Assembly (NCBI GenBank): GCA_944387075.1
Contig: CALXDO010000032.1
Location: 1 to 40,875 of the forward strand
DNA length: 40,875 nt
DNA from: an uncultured Oscillospiraceae bacterium
GTDB lineage: Bacteria; Bacillota; Clostridia; Oscillospirales; Oscillospiraceae
Direction of reading: 5' to 3'
The position numbers and the translations under genes are program-made. The notes beneath the pieces are model-generated. The model had not been told where the DNA came from. It saw nothing but the letters and a program-made list of their open reading frames with translations, and searched no databases. Each line of letters starts with the position of its first letter. Within the stretch, counting starts at the first letter, position 1. Positions 1-7,800 of the stretch are shown in pieces.

Positions 1-673
1 TGCGCCCGTTTTTACTGCTGGTGAGGATGGGCCAGGTCTTGTACACATAGTCGTCGGAAAAGCTGCCGCACAGGCAGACCAACACAAAGGGGAGCACCAT
101 CAGGTTCAGCCAGTAGGCCGCGGTCAAAATCCCGCTGTACCCCTTGGCATAGTCCAGGGTAAAAGGAGTGGTAATCCCGGCCCGCTCCTCCTCCCAGTAT
201 GTAATTTCCTCCTGGGTGAGGCCTTGGTTGTCGTACTCCGCTTCCTGGTGCTGGGCCATGCTCTCATAGGTGAAGTCTGCCAGCTGCTCCGCCCCATCCT
301 TCAGGGGATTGACCCCGACGGCGGAGATGGCATCCTCCACCAGGAAGTCGTTGAGCAGGAGAAAGGTCAAGGGCGAGTCTGACACCTCCTGGTAGTATGC
401 GTTCCTCTCCCGCATGGCCAGGGCCGTCTCATTGTCCAGCTGGATGCCTGCCTTCTCCCGGGAAAAACGTCGTTCCAGCTGGACAGCCTCGTAGCGGGAG
501 ACAGTGTCAAAGACCAGGGTCCCGTCCTCCTCCACATAGGCCACCTCCTGCTGCGCCAGCAGGGGTCTCACATTGAGAAAGAGGGTGACCCCTACCATTA
601 AAATCAGAAGGAAGATCACATAGGGCCGTGCCAGGATTTTTTTCAGTTCAAAGCGGTAGAGTGTGCCAAACAT
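1..673 (-). CDS. ABC-2 type transporter permease, 5' part only
   Basis: This is the membrane half of an ABC exporter. The start (ATG at 673-671) and 224 codons are in the window; the C-terminus lies beyond base 1. The N-terminus MFGTLYRFELKKILARPYV is typical of ABC-2 permeases: a short cytoplasmic FELKKIL stretch, then a first membrane segment (about residues 18-35). A long hydrophilic extracellular loop with many acidic residues follows, then a second membrane segment near residues 185-205. A GGGGGAGG ribosome site precedes the start. The ATPase gene stops two bases upstream, so the pair is co-translated. The substrate cannot be told from sequence. Confidence 0.85.
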   Translation of the reverse strand, partial: MFGTLYRFELKKILARPYVIFLLILMVGVTLFLNVRPLLAQQEVAYVEEDGTLVFDTVSRYEAVQLERRFSREKAGIQLDNETALAMRERNAYYQEVSDSPLTFLLLNDFLVEDAISAVGVNPLKDGAEQLADFTYESMAQHQEAEYDNQGLTQEEITYWEEERAGITTPFTLDYAKGYSGILTAAYWLNLMVLPFVLVCLCGSFSDDYVYKTWPILTSSKNGR

Positions 674-675
674 CC

Positions 676-1377
676 TCACATTCCTCCCCCTTCAAACTGC
701 TGGAGATAAAAGCTCTCCAAGTCCTGGGGGGTGTCGTGGACGTCGCCGTCGTAGATGATCTGGCCGTCTTTGACCATCAGGATGCGGTCGGCGATGTGCT
801 CCACATCCGAGACGATGTGGGTGGAGAGGAGCACGATGCTCTCCTTTCCCTGCTCCTGGATGATGGTGCGGAAGCGCACCCGCTCCTTGGGGTCCAGCCC
901 GGCGGTGGGCTCGTCCAAAATAAGGAGTTTGGGCTGACTCAACAGGGCCTGGGCAATGCCCAGCCGCTGCTTCATGCCCCCGGAGTAGGTGCGGATCTTC
1001 TTGCGCCCCACCTCCGACAGCCCCACCAGCTCCAGCAGCTCCAGGCTGCGCTGCCGGGCATGGCTGCGCTCCATCCCCTTCAGCGCCGCCATGTAGAGGA
1101 GAAAGTCCAGCCCGGTGAAGCTGGGGTAGTAGCCAAAGTCCTGGGGCAGGTAGCCCAGGGCCGCCCGGTAGCCTTCCGTGGACACGTCCAGCCCGTCCAG
1201 GGAGATGGAGCCGCCGGTGGGCCGCAGGATGCCGCAGAGCATCCGCATGAGGGTGGTCTTGCCCGCCCCGTTGGCCCCCAGAAGCCCGGCGACCCCGGGC
1301 CGGAGGGTGAGGCTGATGCGGTCCACGGCAATCTTCGGGCCGTACTGTTTGGTGATGCGGTCAATGTTCAGTTCCAT
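676..1377 (-). CDS. ABC transporter ATP-binding protein
   Basis: This 233-residue ATPase should power the permease encoded immediately downstream. Visible motifs are the Walker A GANGAGKTT (near residue 36), a Q-loop at YLPQDFG, the signature YSGGMKQRLG, the Walker B LLILDEPTAG and the switch histidine in LLSTHIV. The layout is that of ABC-2 exporter ATPases (CcmA/BcrA-like). An ATG two codons further upstream (1383) sits only one base from the GGGAGG site, while the ATG at 1377 has the usual seven-base spacing, so 1377 is chosen. It overlaps the end of the preceding membrane-protein gene by 10 bases. Its substrate is unknown. Confidence 0.92.
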   Translation of the reverse strand: MELNIDRITKQYGPKIAVDRISLTLRPGVAGLLGANGAGKTTLMRMLCGILRPTGGSISLDGLDVSTEGYRAALGYLPQDFGYYPSFTGLDFLLYMAALKGMERSHARQRSLELLELVGLSEVGRKKIRTYSGGMKQRLGIAQALLSQPKLLILDEPTAGLDPKERVRFRTIIQEQGKESIVLLSTHIVSDVEHIADRILMVKDGQIIYDGDVHDTPQDLESFYLQQFEGGGM

Positions 1378-2078
1378 ATCCATTCCTCCCTGTCACATAC
1401 ATAGCGTCTACCTTCCCAAAGCATCAGGGCCAACAAAATAAGGGTGATCCCGGCCCAGCCCGCTACGTTGGTACTCTCCAGCAGGATCCGCGGCGACTCC
1501 CGCCACCAAAAGCACCCCCAACTCACCGTCGCTGCCACCCCGGCGCACACAAACACCACCTCGCTGCCCCGGAAGCGGCGGGAGAGCATCAGACAGACCA
1601 CAGAGGTCAGGCAGTAGGGGCACAGAAGCACACATCCCGTCACCGCCACAGGCAGCTCACTCCACACCACAACCATGGGGAGGAGCACCGCCAGCAGCAC
1701 CAGGTTGCCCAGCCCCAGCAGGGTCATCCGGGCCATGAGCAGGCTTTTCAGGGAAAACCGGGCGGACATCTCCAGCTCCTCCATGTGATAGCGGGCGGAG
1801 CGGCTCAGCTCGGTGACGGTGGTCAGGGCCGCAAAGGGCAGCAGAGCGGACACCATCCACACATCCCAGGGCTGCAGGTTTTGGGTGATGAACACCGCCG
1901 CCACAAAGATCCCCACGGACAAAAGCCAGCTCCAGGGGCGCAGATACGCCGCCTGGGTGAACAAAAATTGAGTGGTGGACAGCTCCGGCTGGGTAAACTG
2001 CGCCAGAAACTCCTGTTTTTTTCGGGGCGTCGGGGGCTGATAGACCTGTCGGAGCCCCCGCTTTACGTGGTCACGCAT
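1368..2078 (-). CDS. Multi-pass membrane protein, possible anti-sigma factor
   Basis: A 236-residue protein with a basic, proline-containing cytoplasmic N-terminus (MRDHVKRGLRQVYQPPTPRKK) of about 50 residues, followed by five or six membrane segments (first at LLSVGIFVAAVFI). I do not recognise a named family. A soluble N-terminal arm plus membrane segments, encoded directly after an ECF sigma factor with an 8-base gene overlap, is the usual arrangement of a membrane anti-sigma factor. That role is inference. The alternative is a third subunit of the ABC exporter encoded downstream. An ATG at 2093 lacks a ribosome site; the ATG at 2078 follows GGGAGGG at six bases and is preferred. Confidence 0.75.
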   Translation of the reverse strand: MRDHVKRGLRQVYQPPTPRKKQEFLAQFTQPELSTTQFLFTQAAYLRPWSWLLSVGIFVAAVFITQNLQPWDVWMVSALLPFAALTTVTELSRSARYHMEELEMSARFSLKSLLMARMTLLGLGNLVLLAVLLPMVVVWSELPVAVTGCVLLCPYCLTSVVCLMLSRRFRGSEVVFVCAGVAATVSWGCFWWRESPRILLESTNVAGWAGITLILLALMLWEGRRYVCDREEWIWN

Positions 2079-2529
2079 CAAAATCCCTCCCATCCAGCTG
2101 GCTGCGCAGCCGCTTCAAAATCTGTTTTTCCCGCCGATACACCGCAAAGCGGGACAGTCCCAGAATCTCCGCCACCTTTCCCACCGGCAGCTGGTTGGTA
2201 TACCGCAGGAAGATCAGCTCCCGATCCTCCTCCGGCAGCCTCTCCAGCACCTGCTCCAGGGCAATGCGCAGGGTGTGGGCCTCCTCCTGGTCCTGGGCCG
2301 GTGGGGGAACCTGGTCCAGGGACAGGTCCTGCCTGGCCCGGTAGAAGTCCACGCAGAGGTTGCGGGCGATGGTGTACAGGTAGGCGATGTGCCGCTCCAT
2401 GTCCCCCACATCCCGGGTGCCGAGAAAGCGCAGAAAGGTCTCCTGGGTGATGTCCTCTGCGGTCTGGGGGTGGCGGGTTTTCATATAGCAGTACCGATAC
2501 AACCTGTCGTAGCATTCTTCCAAGTCCAT
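2071..2529 (-). CDS. RNA polymerase sigma factor, ECF (sigma-70) type
   Basis: A 152-residue extracytoplasmic-function sigma factor. Region 2 is visible as CYDRLYRYCYMKTRHPQTAE followed by DITQETFLRFL and the YLYTIARNLCVDFYRA core-binding and -10 recognition helix. Region 4 is the helix-turn-helix LPVGKVAEILGLSRFAVYRRE near the C-terminus. A longer open frame extends 16 codons upstream, but the ATG at 2529 follows AAAGGGGGTG and begins at the conserved MDLEECYD. It heads a leftward four-gene unit (sigma, membrane protein, ATPase, permease) with overlapping stops and starts. It probably directs expression of its own operon, as ECF factors coupled to ABC exporters often do (inference). Confidence 0.93.
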   Translation of the reverse strand: MDLEECYDRLYRYCYMKTRHPQTAEDITQETFLRFLGTRDVGDMERHIAYLYTIARNLCVDFYRARQDLSLDQVPPPAQDQEEAHTLRIALEQVLERLPEEDRELIFLRYTNQLPVGKVAEILGLSRFAVYRREKQILKRLRSQLDGRDFDA

Positions 2530-2611
2530 GGCAGCGGCGCACCCCCTTTCATATGGTATAACGGTTGAGACCCACAAATTGTGCGGGAAATGGAAAAAAT
2601 AATTTTATTCC

Positions 2612-2617
2612 ATTATA
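2612..2617 (-). promoter_or_regulatory. Possible -10 element of the sigma-factor operon
   Basis: On the minus strand TATAAT lies about 85 bases before the sigma start. No good -35 hexamer sits 17 bases upstream. Instead the spacer holds the palindrome AAACCGCCGGTTT (2622-2634), which could be an activator or repressor site. Weak call. Confidence 0.35.
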
Positions 2618-2684
2618 GGCGAAACCGGCGGTTTGGAACAGGGTGTTCTCCAACCGAGCGGGAGAATGATGCAAGTGCATAGAA

Positions 2685-2723
2685 AACGGGGCTGAGAAGG
2701 CAGGTTGCCTTCTCAGCCCCGTT
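2685..2723 (-). terminator. Strong hairpin with T-run (leftward terminator)
   Basis: A perfect 18-bp inverted repeat with a three-base loop. Read leftward it ends in GTTTTCT, as in a rho-independent terminator. No leftward gene is evident between it and base 3336, so it may insulate the sigma operon from read-through out of the corrinoid-uptake unit. A second small dyad, GTGTCGA/TCGACAC, follows at 2728-2747. Confidence 0.6.
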
Positions 2724-2861
2724 GAGGGTGTCGAAAAACATCGACACGCTTCTCAGTAAGATATTCCCCGTATTACTGTATCACAAAATGATAAGCCTGT
2801 CCAGCATCCTTGCGGCCATGAATTTGGGATCACACCATTCCGTAAAGCAACAGAGGATCGA

Positions 2862-2890
2862 TTGAAATTGGAACTATTTTAATATATAAT
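2862..2890 (+). promoter_or_regulatory. Promoter of the small membrane protein gene
   Basis: TTGAAA (2862-2867), 17 bases, TATAAT (2885-2890): near-consensus housekeeping promoter about 100 bases before the start at 2990. The region is clearly AT-richer than the surrounding genes. Confidence 0.7.
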
Positions 2891-2989
2891 GGAACGGATA
2901 AGTTCGGTGTCAATGGGTGGTAACCGGCTCTGCCGCGGCATGATGCAGAATTTATGACAATCGACAATCTATGATTTGAGGTGGTGCGA

Positions 2990-3199
2990 ATGGAAGAAAC
3001 TTTTCGTAAACTCATGAGCAAGAAAAACATAACGCTTTCTATTGTTTTGTTGGTGTGTATTTTTTCGGCTTATTATTCCAACCTGTATATCTCCAACGAA
3101 ATCATTCGGGCAGCAATCTCAGGTGTATGCTTTTTGTTGGAAGTGTCGTTTCTTATATACATCATCGATCAGTTTATCCGCGCAAGAAACGTGCGCTGA
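2990..3199 (+). CDS. Small membrane protein of unknown function
   Basis: A 69-residue protein with two hydrophobic segments, about residues 16-36 (ITLSIVLLVCIFSAYYSNLY) and 44-62 (ending FLIYIIDQF), and a positively charged N-terminus MEETFRKLMSKKN. It is not recognised as any family. Support for a real gene comes from a consensus promoter upstream and a GAGGTGG ribosome site eight bases before the ATG. Base composition differs from the neighbouring GC-rich genes, suggesting acquisition by transfer or a remnant of a larger locus. It stands alone, between the sigma operon and the corrinoid-uptake unit. Confidence 0.55.
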   Translation: MEETFRKLMSKKNITLSIVLLVCIFSAYYSNLYISNEIIRAAISGVCFLLEVSFLIYIIDQFIRARNVR

Positions 3200-3278
3200 A
3201 GCCCGCCGGTGTTTTTCAGACAGCCCTGTGCTCCGTTCGATTTTCATGAAATGAGCCAGAACTTTTTCGATCACGTCT

Positions 3279-3312
3279 GAGACCAGCTGCGCCACCGCCC
3301 TCAGCTGGTCTC
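3279..3312. repeat. Inverted repeat, 11-bp arms
   Basis: GAGACCAGCTG and CAGCTGGTCTC flank a 12-base loop. It lies downstream of both the small plus-strand gene and the minus-strand S-component gene and could act as a transcription-stopping hairpin. There is no clear T-run on either strand. Confidence 0.45.
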
Positions 3313-3335
3313 TGCTCTTTCCGTGCATGGATTTG

Positions 3336-3863
3336 TCAAGGCAGCCTTGCGTATCGGCTGGCATTTTGCAGCAGGGCAATGATGGGACAGATCAAAACCC
3401 CACAGCAGAAATTGCTCACGCCGTGTACAAAATCCCAGGGCAGTCCCGCCACAATCCAGGCAACCATACCCTGGAAATCCAATCCAAACAGCAAGGCCTG
3501 CGCCGGAGCGTACAGGGTTCCAAACAGAAAGCCGTGGGCGGTACAAACCGCCATATACACCACAGGTTTGATTTTAGCTGGCATCTGTTTGGGCAGCAGC
3601 ATCACCCACGCCCAGAGGATCGTCCACAGATACAGGTAGGGCAGCCACCACGGGGAAAACCCCGCCATCAATCCATTGAGAAATACATAGGTGTAGATGG
3701 GATAGAGGGCCTTTTTTCGGTAGACCACCGTCAGAGCCACCACGAACACCCCCAACAGGTGCACATTGGGCAGCACTTCCATGATGACCTTGGAGGCGTA
3801 CATCAGTGCCCCCAGCATCCCGAACACGGCAATCTCGCGGGTGGAGAGCTTCCAGTTACTCAA
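3336..3863 (-). CDS. ECF transporter S component, predicted corrinoid-specific
   Basis: A 175-residue integral membrane protein with five or six membrane segments, the size of substrate-binding (S) subunits of energy-coupling-factor vitamin transporters. The N-terminal STREIAVFGMLGALMYASK resembles the S-component signature in which the first helix packs against the transport motor. No EcfA or EcfT gene is nearby, which is normal for S components sharing a common module. The start appears to be TTG at 3863, overlapping the lipoprotein stop by eight bases with no clear ribosome site, so translation is probably coupled. The cobalamin riboswitch upstream makes a corrinoid the likely substrate (inference; compare CbrT-type S components). 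Confidence 0.8.
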   Translation of the reverse strand: MSNWKLSTREIAVFGMLGALMYASKVIMEVLPNVHLLGVFVVALTVVYRKKALYPIYTYVFLNGLMAGFSPWWLPYLYLWTILWAWVMLLPKQMPAKIKPVVYMAVCTAHGFLFGTLYAPAQALLFGLDFQGMVAWIVAGLPWDFVHGVSNFCCGVLICPIIALLQNASRYARLP

Positions 3864-4341
3864 CTTTGAAGGTGTAGGTGGAGCCTGGGGTCACTTTTGT
3901 GGCGTCCACACCGGTCTGGGCATACGCCCCATCCACATAAAAGGCCCAGTACTTCCCGTCGGTGTCGTAGTCCACCGTAATCCCATTGACGGTCTTGACG
4001 TACAGGCCGTACTCGCTCTCTTCGCCCTCAATCAGGCCCAGCTCCACCAGAGCGTCGCCCACTGTGGTCTGGTCGGTGTTGATTTCATAGACGGTCTCCT
4101 TGCCGTCCCCATCCACCACCGTAAAGGTAAATGCCGTTTCGCCCTGGCCCAGAACTTTTTCATCCGCCTGGGACGGTGTCACCTCGGGGGCGGCTGTCAC
4201 CGTACTGCTGGGGGCCACGCTGGCGGTGGTGTCGGCGGTTCCCTTGTTGCTGTCGCAACCAGTTGTGATCAGTGCTGTAGCCGCAATCAACACGCAACAC
4301 GCCAGGAACGACAACGATTGTTTCCATGGTCTCATTTTCAT
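3856..4341 (-). CDS. DUF4430 (transcobalamin-like) lipoprotein
   Basis: A 161-residue secreted lipoprotein. The signal peptide ends in the lipobox ITTGC with the lipidated cysteine at residue 29. A Ser/Thr/Pro linker follows to about residue 60. The C-terminal domain (about 75-160) matches the DUF4430 pattern: TVGDALVELGLIEGE, then YGLYVKTVNGI, then KYWAFYVDGAYAQTGVD and a closing strand. DUF4430 is related to the C-terminal domain of animal transcobalamin and intrinsic factor. With a cobalamin riboswitch in front and an S component behind, this is probably an outer-face corrinoid-binding protein handing ligand to the transporter. The start has an AAGGAG site seven bases upstream. Confidence 0.88.
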   Translation of the reverse strand: MKMRPWKQSLSFLACCVLIAATALITTGCDSNKGTADTTASVAPSSTVTAAPEVTPSQADEKVLGQGETAFTFTVVDGDGKETVYEINTDQTTVGDALVELGLIEGEESEYGLYVKTVNGITVDYDTDGKYWAFYVDGAYAQTGVDATKVTPGSTYTFKVE

Positions 4342-4407
4342 AGTCTGTCTCCTTTTTCATAGTGATCCCCTCTCCTCACCGGCTTCCGCAGCTCATATGG
4401 AGAGTTT

Positions 4408-4566
4408 GCTTGAAAAATATTCCGACTGGACACAGCGTCTTTCGCCTTCTCAAGATGGCATCTCAATGGCTTGTCCCTGGTGTGCGGCAACCAGGCAGAA
4501 AGGCCGCTCACGTGTGCTACACGGCGACGGGCTCGTGCAGGATTCCCACCTGCTTCCTTTTCAAGC
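4408..4566 (-). ncRNA. Cobalamin riboswitch
   Basis: Read on the minus strand, the element opens with GCTTGAAAA (4566-4558), closed by TTTTCAAGC (4416-4408) as a nine-base-pair P1 stem. Between them lie the conserved parts in order: AAGCAGGTGGGAATCCTGC, then CCCGTCGCCGTG (4531-4520), then GATGCCA..GAGAAGGC, then CAGTCGGAATATT (4428-4416), the variant of the B12 box. It starts right at the predicted transcript start. Downstream, CTCTCC and GGAGAG can pair and would hide a GGAGAGGGG site, suggesting translational control of the lipoprotein and S component. Confidence 0.9.
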
Positions 4567-4573
4567 GACTCCC

Positions 4574-4602
4574 ATTATACGAGAAGGGCACCGGTTTTTC
4601 AA
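4574..4602 (-). promoter_or_regulatory. Promoter of the riboswitch-controlled corrinoid unit
   Basis: On the minus strand TTGAAA (4602-4597), 17-base spacer, TATAAT (4579-4574). The predicted start near 4567 coincides with the 5' edge of the riboswitch. Confidence 0.85.
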
Positions 4603-4796
4603 TGAATAAAATACATCTGGTGCCGCCCTTGGTTTCGCTGGCCGGCAAAGTTGTACATACAACATTGTCGTAATACCCTGGTCACAGAAGGCCTGGTGCA
4701 TGCCCCACCCAATCCTCGTCCATCCCCCTCAATCGCCAATTTCATACAGTTTTTCCATTGTGAAACTGGACAGTTCGACAAACCTCTTTTGGCATC

Positions 4797-4825
4797 TTGA
4801 AATCCTACTATTTTCATGGTATATT
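4797..4825 (+). promoter_or_regulatory. Promoter of the first large surface-protein gene
   Basis: TTGAAA (4797-4802), 17 bases, TATATT (4820-4825), about 45 bases before the ATG at 4879. The stretch 4603-4796 between the two divergent promoters shows no gene. Confidence 0.75.
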
Positions 4826-4878
4826 CCTTGATCGCATGGTTTTTACCAACGCCGAAATGACTTCAGACGGAGGTACCC

Positions 4879-7800
4879 ATGAAAGTAAAACACAAAAGTA
4901 TAGTTAGTTGTGGCCTGGTATTAAGCGGTGTTTTGGCCGCTTTTGGTGTGGAATTATACAACACCACCCAGGCACAGGCATCCACCGCTGCAGTGGATGT
5001 GGCTTTGAGCTCTCTCACGCCCACCGCAGCCAACTGCCAGACATTCCTGAAAAATCAAGACAGCAGCGGCAATCCGCTGTCCCTGCTTCAGGATGGCGTA
5101 GAGGTCGGCTACGATACCGGCCTTCTCACCGTCCCCGCTTCCAACTCCTATGCCAGCCTCTCCTTCCTGGACGTGCAGGAGAATGGCTACCAGAGTTTTG
5201 AGACGGACATTGGCCTTCACTCCTCGGTTCGTGAAACCGGCGGTGAGGTGGAATTCAAGATTTTTGCCGATGGCGTGCAGGTCTACACCAGCGGAGTGGT
5301 CACCAACACCACTCCCGCCCAGCATGTGGAAATCGACCTGACCGAGGTGGCGGTCTTGCAGCTGGTGGTGGACGCCAAAGGCTCCAACGCCAACGATCTG
5401 GCTGTATGGGGCGACGCCCACTTTACCAAGACCGAAAACGCCCCTTACCTGGCGGTGGATGATCTGGAGTTCAACCAGAGCTGGCAGGTCACCAAGGAGA
5501 ACCTTCTGGAGTATGTGGTAGCCAAGGACGCAGACGGCAACGACATCTCCCACAATGTGACGTACCAGACCAACTACAACGGTCAGGCCAGCGGCACCTA
5601 CTCCATCACCTACACCGCCACCGACGACGCCGGCCACTCCCACTCCCGCACCGTGGACCTGGTGGTCACTGGGGAGGATTACACCCAGGAACTGTCTCTG
5701 GAGCGTCTCAAGCAGCCCTGGGCCAGTTACCTCTACCACGGCCGCGGCACCCTCAGCACCCAGGGCAAAAAGGCGTGGGACCTGATCCTGACCAAGATTC
5801 TGGACTTCGACTCCAGCCAGTGGAAGCTGATCAACCGCTGGGGAGAAGAGGTGTACGCGGTGGATGTGGACTTGCAGGCCCACAACATTTTCACCACCAA
5901 GAACGAACTGACCGCCCTGGGCTCCATGTTTATGGACGACGAACCCCGCACCTTTATTTTGAAGGACTGGGGCTGTGATGTCACCACCAAGGACGGTCTG
6001 GCCTCCCATGTGACCATGTGGGTCAAAAAGTCCCAGGCGGACCAGTACGACGCCATGCTGCTGAAGATCGAGGGAAATGCCCAGAACATGCTGGCAAAGT
6101 ATCAGCCGGACATGACCGAGGCCCAGGGGCTGTACTATGTCTCCAACGCCTATAAGAGTTGGCTGAAGTATGGCAACGGCGGCCAGCTGCTCTCCGATTC
6201 TCTGGGCAACGGCACCGCCGTGTGCGGTGGAAACGCCCGAGGCTACATCTATCTGTCCCAGCGTCTGGGCTCCAAGAGCGTGTGGGGCCGCAGCGGCTCC
6301 CATGCCTGGTCCTTCACCAAGCTGGTGGACACCACCTACTGGTTCAAGACCGACCTGCTGTCCGGGGAATTTTTGGCTCCCGGCAAGGATGGCGAGGGCA
6401 ACCTCAGCGTGGGCGGCAACTTCAAAAACCGACACTACCAGTGGTTTGTGTTTGGTTCCGTGCAGTACGACAAGAGCATGCTCCGCTACCCCTCGGTGTG
6501 GGTGGAGCTGAACCAGCCGGAGGTCCTGCTGCCTGCGGGTACTTCCTACGATCTGTACGCCTACATTTCCAACTACGGCAGCATTTTTGACGCCGATTTT
6601 GCCAAGGAAAACATTCAGATTGCCGTGGATAAGATGGATGCGGATGGAAACCTTCTCAAGGCCAACCTGCGCAGCTTCCCCACCTCCGGCTCTTCCGACG
6701 CCCTGTGTGCCGGCTACTACCGCGTCACTTACACCATCACCGACCAGGGCAAAACCAACTCCAACCGCCTGACCGTCCGCGTCACCGGGGAGCCCTCCGT
6801 ATCCATGGCCTACACCGATCGCGCGGAGGCCTCCTCGGGCAGCGGAGTACAAAATCCCCTGGGTCTGTGGGACGGCTCTGGGGAAAAGTGGTATGAAAAC
6901 GGCATGTACATCAACAACGGCGGATATGTCACCTACAATGTAGAGGGCAAGGATTACAAGTATGTCTCCTTTGATTTTGGCATCAAAAATTCCGTGCGTG
7001 ACAATGTAAACTGGGGTTCCAACGGAAAGGTGGCAGCCAAGGTGGAAATCACCACCACAGAGGGCACCCAGATCATCTACCAGGGTGCCACTCTGGGCTG
7101 GTACACCAAGTACGAGCACATTCTGCTGCCCCTGCCTGACAACACCCTCTCTGTGACCATCTGGTCTTTGGACAAGGGGGCGGGCAACGGCCACGCCGGC
7201 ATTGGCGGGCTGACCTTCTTCCAGGATTCCGGACGGGTGGAATCGGTCCCCGAGGAAAATCCCCCGGCCCTGTCCGCCACCAGCATCGAAATTTTCGACA
7301 ACGCCTCCTTCGATGCCTACTCCGCGTTCACCGGTGTGGACCGTGAGGACGGAACCTTCCCTCTCACCCCGGACAACTTTGTCGTGGACGAACTGCCCCA
7401 GGTGGGTGGCAAATATGTCAGCGGCACCCACCAGCTGAACTACCGGCTCACTGACACCGACGGCAACGTCACCACCGGCGTGATCACCGTCCATGTGGTG
7501 GAAACGGCGGAGGAAATCACTCCCACGCCCACACCTGAGCCTACACCTGTACCGACACCCGAGCCCTCGCCTGAGCCTACACCCGTACCCACACCCGAGC
7601 CTACACCCGAGCCTACACCCGTACCCACACCCGAGCCCACGCCTGTACCCACGCCTGTACCCACGCCCGAGCAACCCGACGCCCAGCCCCAACCTCAGCC
7701 CAATCCGGGCACCGGGGTGGAAGTGGACACCCAGCAGGCCCAGACCAACGTGGGGATGGGCAACGCCCAGGTGGTGTTCCCCGGCGGCACGGTGATCCAG

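Noticed and set aside
3119..3379. Minus-strand 86-codon frame containing SRDQLRAVAQLVSDVIEK
   Set aside because: The peptide looks protein-like, but its start overlaps the end of the S-component gene, there is no clear ribosome site and it crosses the small plus-strand gene. It may be a remnant, but support is too weak.
4160..4360. Leader peptide starting at the ATG at 4360, out of frame with the lipoprotein
   Set aside because: It has a plausible GGAGAGGGG site, but its frame is otherwise a shadow of the lipoprotein gene and no leader function can be shown.
7519..7677. Tandem repeat that could suggest a CRISPR array
   Set aside because: It is an in-frame Pro-Thr-Glu codon repeat within a protein stalk, with no spacers.
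4954..7692. A 912-codon minus-strand open frame inside the first surface protein
   Set aside because: It is the antisense shadow of the surface-protein gene, with low-complexity Gly/Val/His composition and no start signals.
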